A stretch of DNA of 64,000 bases, taken from the NCBI GenBank assembly GCA_013399015.1, contig VWZX01000194.1, forward strand, positions 98,126 to 162,125, in the 5' to 3' direction. A model generated the notes under the pieces. That model ran no database searches and was not told the DNA's origin. It saw only the letters and a list, made by a program, of their open reading frames with translations. Both the position numbers and the translations under genes were made by a program. Of this stretch, positions 51,353 through 61,690 are shown piece by piece. This DNA is from Galbula dea. Its lineage: Eukaryota > Chordata > Aves > Piciformes > Galbulidae. The stretch's first letter is position 1, and every line of letters begins with the position of its first letter.

Positions 51353-52034
51353 AAAGTACCAAAAAAATAAGCCTGTATATGCATTTTAATCCCTCAGCAG
51401 TCCTCCTAAAATACTAAAGGGCACTTCTTCTTAATGAGGTGAGCACAACCAAAATCAAAGCAAATATTCCAGTGAAAAGTTCATCCAAAATAAAACAAAA
51501 CAGAATTTTCAACCAGTTGTCAGAACAGTGCAATTCAGGATCTCATTTTCTGTATTTTACCAAAATCCCCATTAAAAACATGTCTGGAAGTGAGAAAGGA
51601 TGCAAAATCTTGGGGGGAGTTGTTTCATTACACAGAAGCTAAAAAGGCCAGGGGGGAGAAAATGCTTAAAAACATGTTTATATCAAAAAGCAAATTCTTG
51701 CCTTATCTGGAAAGTAGCTATTGCAACCTTTTAATGCAAGATTAGGACAAAAACGAAGATAGAGATAATGCAAAGGTTATGAGGCTTGTTTTGCTTCCTG
51801 TGGCAGGCTTTGGAAAGACAGATGTAGTGATTTTGTATTTGATTGGAAGCTGCAGCTTTTACAAGGGATTACATTTTAATTGCATAACAAACAACCATAC
51901 AGTAAAGCTAAGCTCTGTGATGATTCTTAAGATGTCTGAATATACTGGTAGATGTTCAGGAGTGTAATGCATACTTATTCCTCGCTGAGTGCTTTCATAC
52001 ACACTTGTCAACAACCATTGCAGACAACCAAAGT
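51353..52034. other. Spacer, nothing recognised
   Basis: AT-rich sequence between the LTR and an old CR1 fragment. Confidence 0.5.
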
Positions 52035-52295
52035 AGCTCATAGGCTTGTAGGACGAGCCATGCTGGAGGGTCTCTAGTCCTACTTTCTGGCCAAAGCAGG
52101 GCAAAATCAGACCAGGTTGCTTAGGGCTTTTCTCAGTTGGGTTTTGAAAACCTCCAGGGCTGGAGACTACAAAACCTCTCCAGAAAACCTCTCAAGACAA
52201 CCTTGACTGTCCTCATGATGCAAAGTTTTTTTCCTAGTATCTAAGCCAGAAGTTCTCTTGTTTCAGCCTGTGCCTACTGCATGTTTAAAAGGCAT
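52035..52295 (-). mobile_element. Old CR1 LINE 3' fragment, - strand
   Basis: Diverged but alignable by eye to the CR1 3' region: GGTCTCTAGTCCTAC, CAAAGCAGGGC, CAGACCAGGTTGCTTAGGG, TTTGAAAACCTCCAGGG-like and ACAAAACCTCTCCAG blocks occur in the expected order. The terminal octamers are lost on the left. It is an older subfamily than the other 3' fragments. Confidence 0.75.
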
Positions 52296-53976
52296 GTTTT
52301 AATTGGTTTGCAATGTTCTACACCTGACTTCTCATTAATAACATTTTAAAAAAAGTATATTATTTCAGCTGTACCTGAAATTGATTGATATTAAAAGTGA
52401 TTTTCATATGGAGTAGTAACTTTGCGTGATTAGAATAATCCATGTTCCAAACAAAATTGTAATACTGAAGTAGAAGACTCGCTGACTGATAAAATATGTA
52501 TGTTAGCATCATAAATGCAAATGATGAGCAATGCAGGCATTGCCCAATGAGAGTAAAAATCAGCAAAATGAACCTAAATAAAAAACTAAACAAGCTCAGT
52601 TTTGTACAAACTTGTCCTGCACACATCTTCCAAGAAATACTATATAGTGCTGCAATCAAAAGGATCACCTGCCGTTTCCATATGATACCATCATTTGATG
52701 ATGGGCGTTTAGTGTTGCAGCTCATGGATACAAACTTTGAAGAATATTAACAATTTCCCATCTAATGACCTTGTGGTTTTTTATATTCTCTATCTCAGCA
52801 TATGGATTTGGTAAGAGGCTTTCTTCTTTCTAACAAAGTTCTCTCAGTACCATTCAAAAGGTCTGGGACATTACTACTTCACAGTGCCAGAAGACATACC
52901 TGGAGTTGAAGTGCTGAGTAAATAAATTAGAAAAAGAGCACAGAATGTTCAGGAAGGAGGCATTCCCTCACACTACTTGGATTTTCTTTCTCATCCATCC
53001 TGTAGCAGGTCAGGGCTAGAGTAAAGCACGTGCAGCACATACAGGAAAGAAAAGTTCCCTTTGTGGAGTATATGTTTTTTCCAGCATGCATTTCTCAGAG
53101 TAAAATCTGTTTGAGTCAGAACATTCCAGTGTTTCAGGCTATTTCTTTATAAAGTTGCAGGGCAAATGATGTCTAAAACACATAGTAAAATTTGACCATC
53201 TATAACTGTCTGTTAGAGATGCTATAGACTTGTCTTAAAAAAAGATACAGTACAAAGGGATCTATACTTACAGAATGGTTATGCTTTGGAGATAAGACCA
53301 AGTAGCAACACAGAAATGAAATTTATGTTAAGCATTACACTGTAACCACATGCCCTGGAATGAATTACTGAGCTTCTTAAATGGTCATGCTAATGTTTTT
53401 ACTTATGAGTTCTTACCTGTAGAGGTATGGTCTCATAATTACTGTAATTACAAGGCTTATGAGTCTCATCACTCAAATCACCTTGCTCCCTCCAGACATT
53501 CTCAAAATTGCTATCTGTCCAATTCCCACACACTAAAAAGGTAATTTTGGAGTGAAGTTTCCACACCAAAAAAACCAACTCAAACAGTCAAAGGAAAGAA
53601 ATATCCAGCTATGTCATTTAACCCCATACACACTCACAGGTTTCCTTTCTAAACCTCTGCCATGTTGTCCTAACTATCCACAGCTGACATACTGAACCCT
53701 CCTACCTGGAGCAGGCACACCACGGCATATATGGTTAGTTTTTGGTGGTAAACACAGAGTAGGTTGCATACATTACACAGTGAAAACTAATGAACATAGT
53801 TTTCTTAAATTCTGTTTGAGTTAATGTCAGATGAGAGATGGTGGTGAAGAAATATTTATCTGTAGTGCCGCTCTTGATGACTACAATACTAAGAGCTGCA
53901 GTAAGGGCTACACTGGTGAGTGTACTTGGGATTAAGGTTGTTGAATATTTGTTAGGGTTTTTTTCCCTTTAAAATT
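52296..53976. other. Non-coding (probably intronic) sequence
   Basis: No gene or repeat recognised. Confidence 0.5.
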
Positions 53977-55065
53977 GTAGAACCATAGAATGGTTTGGAT
54001 TGGAAAAGACCTTTAAGGATCATCTATGCCAACTCTCCTGTTATGGGCAGGGATGTCTTTCACTAGGTGAGGTTGCTCAGACCCCCTTCCAAACTGACCT
54101 CAAATACTTCCAGGGATGGGCCATCCATAATTTCTCTAGGCAGCCTGTTCCAGTGTCTTACCACTCTATCATAAATATTTTCTTCCTAGTCTTCATTTAC
54201 CCCCTTTCAGTTTCAAGCCATTGCCTATCATCTTGTTGCTACAAGCCTTTGTAAAAAGTCTCTCTGTGTCTTTCTTATAGGCCCCCTTTATATATTGAAA
54301 GGCCACAATAAGGTCTTTTCTTGTCCAGGCTGAACAATCCCAACTCTCTCAGCCTTTCTCCGTAGCAGAAGTGTTCCATCCCTGCGTTCATTTTTGTGGC
54401 TGCTTCTCCGGATGTTCCCCAAAATGTCCCTGTCTTTCCTGTGCTGAGTACTTCAGAGCTGGATGCAGCACTGCAGGTGTGCTCGCATGAGAGCAGAGTT
54501 GAGAGGCAGAATCCCCTCCCTCAACCTGCTGGCCATGGTTCTTTTGATGCAGCCCAGGATAGGGTTGGCCTGCTAGGCTGCGAATGCATATTGTTGGCTC
54601 ACGTCCAGCTTTTCATCCGCTAGTACTCCCAAGAGCTTCTTGGCAGGGCTGCTCTCAATCCCTTCATCCCCCAGTCTGTACTGATAGTGGGGATTGCCCT
54701 GACTCCAGGTGCAGAACCTTGCAGTCGGCCTTGTTGAACCCCATGAGGTTCACACAGGCCCACTTCTCAAGCTTCTCCATTTCCCTCTGGATGGCATCCA
54801 TCAGTTGTGTCAACAACACCACTCAGCCTGGTGTCATCTGCAAACTTGCTGAGGGTGCACTTGATTGCGCTATTTCATTGATGAAGATACTCAGTAGAAC
54901 TGGTCCCAGTGCAGACGCTTGAAGGATACTACTCATTACTGGTTTCCACTTGGACACTGAGCCATTGTCTGTAACTATTTGGACACAACTATCCAGCCAG
55001 TTCCTTTTCCATTTAACAGTCCATCCACCAAACCCATCTCTCCAGTTTAGTGGCAAAGTCTCACT
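53977..55065 (-). mobile_element. CR1 LINE, 3' half, - strand
   Basis: About 1.1 kb running from the 3' end (tail-like AACCATAGAATGG at 53981) rightwards through the C-terminal region of ORF2 and the RT motif C neighbourhood (SKFADDTRL-like, with the PGVVLLTQL neighbourhood at about 54800-54850), to about 55065 upstream of motif B. On the - strand 55056-54823 a 77-codon frame still reads GLVRWTVKWKRN-like and ASALGPVLLSIFINE, where G-V-P-Q-G has become I-L-Q-A-S. Many indels are present; it is inactive. Confidence 0.92.
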
Positions 55066-55917
55066 CTAGTTAAGCATCACATCGAGTAAAGTAGAAAGAA
55101 CAGAAATGCTAAGTAAGACAGAATTTACTTAGAATGCAAAAGAAATCTTCTATCCTACTGGGAATAGCTGTATGCTTAATTTTGAAAGTTCAGAATTGCC
55201 TTATGGCTAAATATGTGCATGTGTGAAACCTGAAATTCGTGGAGATGGTGGCTGTCTAGCCCAAAAATACAAGAAAGAAAAACAGGAGAAAATGCAAAAG
55301 AGGAACATTTAGAAATATATCCTCTTTCACAGTCATAAATCATTATAAAAATGATTGTCTTTTGAAAGAATGCTGGTTAAATTTTGTGTCTAAATTCAGT
55401 TATTAAAGGTATCTTAATTCTGCATTAAGGGTCTAATTATTGCCTCATTGAAACTAATGTGGAGGGGCATCCAATGAAGAGACAGTATGCTATAAATAGA
55501 AATCCCAGCTAGGGGGCTGCTACTGGAATGTTCATGATACTGGGTAATCCAAACAAGCAGATAAATAAAAGAAAGTTAGATAAATGAAATGTGGGGTAAT
55601 ATAACTTCCAGTCTCTCAGTGTTATATCTCATTTGTGTCTGATTTTACATCATGTGCACTACAGTTATAGTTAAATTCAATTTGTGGCAACCTGAGCTTA
55701 TAAATGTCATCCTTCTAGCCTTTTCTGGATCAAGTTGTACCTACTCTATTTCATGAAGTACTAAATGTTCTCTGAAAAAGAACAGTAGTTAACAGAAGTA
55801 ACATTGGCTTCTTAGAAGCAGCCGGGGGACTTGAAGGCTAATGTGGGTTAGTTTAGATCTTTCATTTTTAATAAATCACAATATGGCTAATCTTCAGCTA
55901 CTTTTTGATTGCATATT
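55066..55917. other. Spacer, nothing recognised
   Basis: AT-rich sequence between a CR1 copy and the second LTR. Confidence 0.5.
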
Positions 55918-55922
55918 CTTAG

Positions 55923-56456
55923 TGTGGTGGATTTAAAGGCTCTTCCCAGCCCCCCACACACGGCAGTTAAAGGAGAGAATGGATTGGAAGTTAAAAACTA
56001 AAAACTGCTTTAATAACAACAGCAAACATAAACAAAAAGAATATAAACATGTACAGGACCCAAAATACTGAACCATCCTGATGCCAGCACAGCAGCTTCC
56101 CTGAGTCCCCGGTAGCAGCTCCCAGTCCAAGAAATTAGCACGTGTGTCTCAGAGAGCAGAAGCAGGCAGCAACAGCATCCAAGTCACAGCAGAGGGAGAA
56201 GAAAGGGGAGCTTCCTCATGGCCACGAGTGTAACAAAAGTCCCCCGGAGAAACCCAGCATTCCCCCGGCTTCTCCCCCCTGGGTGGGGGTTTGCAGTGTC
56301 CTTGATTCAGGAATCTCAGGTTTCTTAAAGGGACAGTCCAGGCAAGGTGTGTGTGTGTGGGGAAAACTGACACGACCCTATGCATGTGGTCATGGAATAC
56401 TTTAGAAAACACAGTTACTGAACAGGATTGATTCTGTTCTAACCCAAACCATAACA
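55923..56456 (-). mobile_element. Solo LTR of an ERVL-like endogenous retrovirus, - strand (534 bp), perfect 5-bp target duplication
   Basis: Read on the - strand it starts TGTTATGGTTTGGGTTAG and ends AAATCCACCACA. The exact pentamer CTTAG flanks it on both sides (55918-55922 and 56457-56461), so both boundaries are fixed to the base. A polyadenylation-type ATTAAA lies in the 3' third. Its first 45 bp and its last third (TTCAGTATT..., TGTACAT..., TTTTAGTTTT..., CCAATCC) match the + strand LTR at 50626-51347 in the same order, while the middle differs. No internal retroviral genes adjoin it. It is a solo LTR of a related but distinct family. Confidence 0.88.
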
Positions 56457-56461
56457 CTTAG

Positions 56462-59400
56462 AAAGGCTCGGAATTATAATAAGCTCATATGGTCTCCAGT
56501 AGACCTTATCTGTTGATATGACCAATAAAATAAAACAGTATGGACCTATTTCTGGACTTAACCTTGTTAATGTATATATGGTTACAGGATTGGGCCCTTA
56601 AAATGCTGTTTTACTATTTTCCTATTTCCAATCATACTGCAATAACTTGTATCTTTTTTTAGGTACCAATATGAACCAAAACCGCATGAAGTGAACATTG
56701 CTTGCTAGAAAAGCCCTCCCTACGCCCAATTAACTGTTCTGCTTTTCCCTTGTTTAATACTACATCTCAAAATCCTTCAGTGCCAGTGGTCTGATTATCT
56801 CATCATCATGCCTTTAATTCTTTAACTCTAAACAAAAATGCACATTTTCATAATAATCATACTTTGATTTTCTATACACCCATATTTTCACTTGAGTGTC
56901 TGAAAGGGCCTTAAGTACTATTGAGATAATCTTCAAAACACCTATTACATTCATTCCACAGTTAAATGAAAATAACAGCAAAAAGCAAGTAACTTGCCAA
57001 AGGTAATAGAGAGCAGTCACCGCGGAGGTGGAAGCAGAAGAGAGCTGAAAGTGTATGACGCCACCCTTATCACTAGCCCTTAGTAACCCTCCAGTTGATA
57101 AAACAGGATACAGAAGCTGTTTCTCAACTTGTGTATCTGTGTATCAACTTTGCGTATCTGCAAAGAGCTGTCTTCTGCCAGGATGCTCACTGCGACTTTT
57201 AGCCCCTTCTGCGTTTAAACATTTTCCTGGGGAAGGGAAGACAATTACTAGACAGACAGCATTGGTTAGTGCCGTTGAAAACATATATGAAAATGTTTTT
57301 TGCATAAACAAACAAAATACATCCATCCATAAAGCCATGTTGTTTGACTGTGAGCAGGTAAGGGGACAGGAGAAGTTACGAAGTGTTGGGATAGAGGGGA
57401 TTAAACAGAAAGCAACCTGGATTTGTGTAAGCTTTTCGGATGGCAGGCAAAAGACACAGGGCTAGGAAAATGCAGGGCTCCAGTTCACTTCTGCTGGGTG
57501 GGTCTCATTTGAATTGGTGCTTGGGGGTACATTTTGCTGTTGTTACATGTGGAATTACTGCCTCTCTGGCCTCTAAATTACAAATCACCTACAATATGCC
57601 TACATTGTACGTTAGGGATCCACAATTTAAATTTACATCCTATTTTGGCTTTCCTTCCTGAATTTGGCTGTTTTTCTGAAAATTCCTAGGAAAAGAAATC
57701 TGTCTCTTAAACATGATTTAGTTTAAATCATACCCAGTCAACTCTAAATTATCTGTGAACAATACATGCCGGATGTGGCCCATTTGCTGTAGCGATATAT
57801 GTGAGCTAAATGCTTTTAAGCTATATTTTAGATCTATGTCAGCTGTAAATTCATGTCAGCTCGGTGCGGATCCAGCTACAATGTCTCAGCATTGTCCTCC
57901 AGATACAAGGAGCATGGGAGTGCAGTTGCTGATTCTGCGTGGATCCATCTGGCTGATGCTGAAATGGAGCTAGTAAATCCAACCACAGGTAACCTAATTC
58001 CCAGACCTTTACACGATGCTTCTCCATGATGGGATAGGATGAGCTTTGCTCTGCAACATGTGCTCAGCCTGCAGCCTTTTGGAGCACTGTACAAAGACAC
58101 TTAGGAAGTTCAGCAGAAGTTCTGGGCCTGTGCTGTCTACACTGGATCTCCGCGATTTCCAAGCACAGTCATGCTGGTGCTGTCAGCCATGCACCACAGC
58201 ACCTATGTTATCTGGGTTTGTCATTCATCAGGTGTTACAGCCCCTCTGTTACGCCACATAATGGACAGTAATTGCTGGACTAAACTAATTCTGACATACT
58301 TTCATTGACTTCAGCAGAGTTACACCAGAGATTTGGCCTGTGGATTTTATTGTTACTTTCAGAAGCTGCCAGTGCAATGTAGATTAGGGGAGTTGAATCT
58401 GATGAGCTGTTGAAGCTAAAGTGTGCTATTTCACAGTGTTATTAAATGTGTCATTCCAATTTCAGTGACGGTCTGCTCTTCATCCTCTTGTCCTCCTGAC
58501 TTTTTTTGACTCTTACTGTATTATTTACCTTGTGAAAAATGCTGCATGTGGCTGAAGTACAGTGGCTGAAGCTCAGAACTGAAGTGGTTTGGGTAACCTC
58601 TATACCTTCCCCATGTGAAATATTCCAGTGCAATGTAACTGTTACAGGTAAATATAACTTCAGTAGATGAAGAGGAGTTACAGCCTCTTCTAGCAAGGTA
58701 CATTTGGTCAGCTGGGTCAGTGCACTTCGGAATCATAGGCAAGAAGGAAGAAACTACAAGCTGAGTTTGGGGGTGAAAAAAGTGTGCTGGGACTGCAAGA
58801 TAACATTTTTAAATTCTGCTGACAGTGGTTTGGAGGACTGGATCCCTACAATTCTTTTTCTTTGCAGTCATTTTTGTGGTGGCAATCATCAGCAGTTTCA
58901 GGGTCAGGAAAATTCCAGAATCTTCTTACTTGATATACACAAGATTTTATGCAGCCATGCTGCAACTTAAACTCTGTGAGAACAAGCATATGTTTTTGCT
59001 GGGGGAAAAAACCCCATAAACAAGTTATTTCAGTAATCTAACAGCTGATTTGTATTTTTAAGGTCTGGTAAAGTTTTGGACTATATGATTCAAGGGAATG
59101 AAAAAAAGCATGGTCCCTTCTGTGGTGTAAAGAAAAATACTTTCATTAATAGTTCAATATCAGTTGAATGGTCAATTGCTTATTTCTCCCTTCATCATTT
59201 TATTTTATCACCTTCCAATCCTGGCAGGTGACCCTTTTGTGTATTTTTCAGGCAATGAGAATTTTATTCCTCAGTCTGAACTGATGAAGAAACTAACTCA
59301 GCAGACTGACTCCTAAACTTGCCATAAGTTGATATGGTGTTCTTCCAGTGGGCTCCTAAAAATGCCATTTGTATATCCTGATTAAAACCACACCACTGTC

Positions 59401-60194
59401 TGAAATGACATTTTTGTCTTGTGATCTGAAGCATTCAGTACATTTATAATTTCAGCAGTAACTTTGGAAAACAGGACTTATGACAGTAAAAGATGCTGTG
59501 TTAGAAATCAGCCTTATTCTTGATTTGTAGTATGTGCTGAATGATAAAATAAATGTAATTTTAGAACAGATTATAAGGTTTTTATTATGCTTAGGCTGTT
59601 CACTTGCTAGATTTCTCACAAATGGGAAAATACTAAAAATATTAAGTTAGAGGCCATGATCTTATGCTGGTGAAGAAAATAAAGCAAGGGACTTTTCTGT
59701 AGTGCTTTACATCAAACTGGATAAATTCTCTGTCTTGCATTTCTGTGGAAGACACTTCCAAACAAGAACAGGTAGCCATGCCATTCAAAGGCTGAACAAG
59801 CGAATAGTCCAGCTGTTCAGAAACTAGGAAGGAATGATGGACAGTGTATTTGAGATGTAATACTGTGTAAGGAACACAGGAGGTGGATTATGCAGCTATG
59901 AAAGGGAATTGGCAGCAGAAAGTAAGAACCTGAGAGACAGTTGCCCACGTAGCTGACTAGTCTGCCTCTGGTAACAGCAGTGGGAGAGGCCATTTCAGGA
60001 ACACAAGTGAGCCTAGCCCTGTCTTTGGTCCTCTCCTTGACAGCCACAATTATGGTTTTAGGGATGTTAGAGAGTAGTGTAGTGACTGTAAGGGAAAGTT
60101 TGTCTCCTAGGCTGCCTGAAATGAAGGAAGGTGGCTTTGTGCCTCCTTGGCTTTCTTTCATTCAGCTGCAGAATCAGTACCAGTAAGACTAACA
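56462..60194. other. Non-coding (probably intronic) sequence
   Basis: No gene recognised. The 136-codon frame at 57055-57465 has no domain. An ancient repeat relic may lie at about 58295-58345. Confidence 0.45.
58295..58345 (+). repeat. Possible ancient amniote dispersed repeat relic
   Basis: Reads CATTGACTTCAGCAGAGTTA, then CACCAGAGATTTGGCC, a phrase typical of an old repeat shared by birds and turtles. It is short, and I cannot assign it to a family. Confidence 0.35.
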
Positions 60195-61690
60195 TCCTGA
60201 TACGAATACTAGAGGCAATGCAGGCCCCCTGCTGAATGAGGTGGGTGCCTTGGTGACAGATGACACAAAGAAGGTGGAGTTACTGAATGCCTTCTTTGTC
60301 TCTGTCTATACTGTTAGAGACTGTCTTCAGGAGCCTCAGACCCCTGAGCCCCCTGATGAAGTTAGGATACTGGAGGAGTTTTCCTTAGTTGAGGAGGACT
60401 GGGTTAGAGAGCAGTTAAGCCATCATTGGGAGCAGTCAGCATGAGTTTACCAAGGGGAAGTCATGTTTGAACAACCTGATAACCTTTGATGAGGACATAA
60501 CGGGGTGAACAGATGAGGGTAGGGCAGTGGATGTGGTTTATCTTGATTTCAGTAAAGCATTTGACACTGTCTCCCACAGTATCCTTGCAGCTAAACTGAG
60601 GAAGTGTGGTCTGGCTGATTGGGTAGTGAGGTGGATTGTGAACTGGTTGAAGGACAGAAGTCAGAGAGTTGTGGTCAATGGGATGGAGTTTAGTTGGAGG
60701 CCTGTGTCTAGTGGTGTCCCTCAGGGGTCAGTACTGTGACCAGTACTTTTCAGTCTATTCATTAATGACCCGGATGAGGGAACAGAGTGTGCTCTCAGCA
60801 AGTTTGCTGATGACACTAAAGTGGGTGGAGTGGCTAACACACCAGAGGGTTGTGCTGCCATTGAGTGTGACTTAAAGAGGCTGGACAGTTGGGCAGGGAG
60901 AAATTCAATAAGGCCAAGAGTTGAGTTTTGCACCTGGGAAAGACCAACCCCATGTATGAGTATAGGTTGGGGACTGAGCTGTTGGAGAGCAGTGAAGGGG
61001 AGAGGGACCTGGGGGTCCTGGTGGATGGAAGGATGACCATGGGGCAGCAGTGTGCTGTTGTGGCCAGAAGGGCAAATGGAATTCAGGGCTGTATTAGAAG
61101 GGGTGTGGTTACCAGGTCGAGAGGTTCTTCTCCCCCTTGGCTCTGCCGTGGTGAGGCCGCATCTGGAATATTGTGTCCAGTTGTGGCCCCCTCAGTTGAA
61201 GAAGGATAGGGAACTGCTTGAAAGAGTCCAGCACAGAGCCACCAAGATGTTGAAGGGGGTGGAACATCTTCCTTATGAGGAAAGGCTGAGGAAACTGGGT
61301 CTCTTCGGCTTGGAGAAGAGGACACTAAGGGGTGACCTCATCTATGCTTTTAAGTATGTGAAGGGTGGGTGTCGAGAGGATGTGAGGATGTGTGAGGATG
61401 TGTCAGACTCAGTGAAGCCCAGTGACAAGACAAGGGGCAATGGTTGTAAGTTGAAGTATAGGAGGTTCCATGTGAATACATGTAGAAATGTTTTCCCAGT
61501 TGAGGTGCCAGAGCACTGGCACAGACTGCCCAGAGAGGCTGTGGAGTCTCCTTCTCTGGAAATATTCAAAACCCGTCTGGACATGCTTCTGTGTGACCTG
61601 GTCTAGGGAATCCTGCTGTGGCGGGGGGTTGGACTAGATGATGTTTCGGGGTCCCTTCCAACTCCTACCACTCTGTGATTCTGTGATTTG
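60195..61690 (+). mobile_element. CR1 LINE, 5'-truncated with internal deletion, + strand
   Basis: The piece before the RT core (60241-60444 reads KKVELLNAFFVSVYT and EEDWVREQL) jumps, at about 60435, directly to QHEFTKGKSCLNNL-like sequence. About 300 bp that should hold MGPDGMHPRVL and NYRPVSLTSIPGK are missing. Then come motif A VVYLDFSKAFDTVS (60527 onward), motif B SSGVPQGSVL ending in a TGA at 60737-60739, motif C SKFADDTKVGG (about 60800-60830), and a 184-codon open stretch (61052-61606) ending FKTRLDMLLCDLV. It ends in the 3'UTR and TTCTGTGATT repeats at 61688. Frameshifts and the stop make it inactive. Confidence 0.95.

Noticed and set aside
50626..56456. The two LTRs as ends of one provirus
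   Set aside because: They are in opposite orientation, each has its own target duplication, and the sequence between holds CR1 fragments rather than retroviral genes.
57055..57465. 136-codon + strand frame
   Set aside because: No family resemblance and no flanking splice signals of note.
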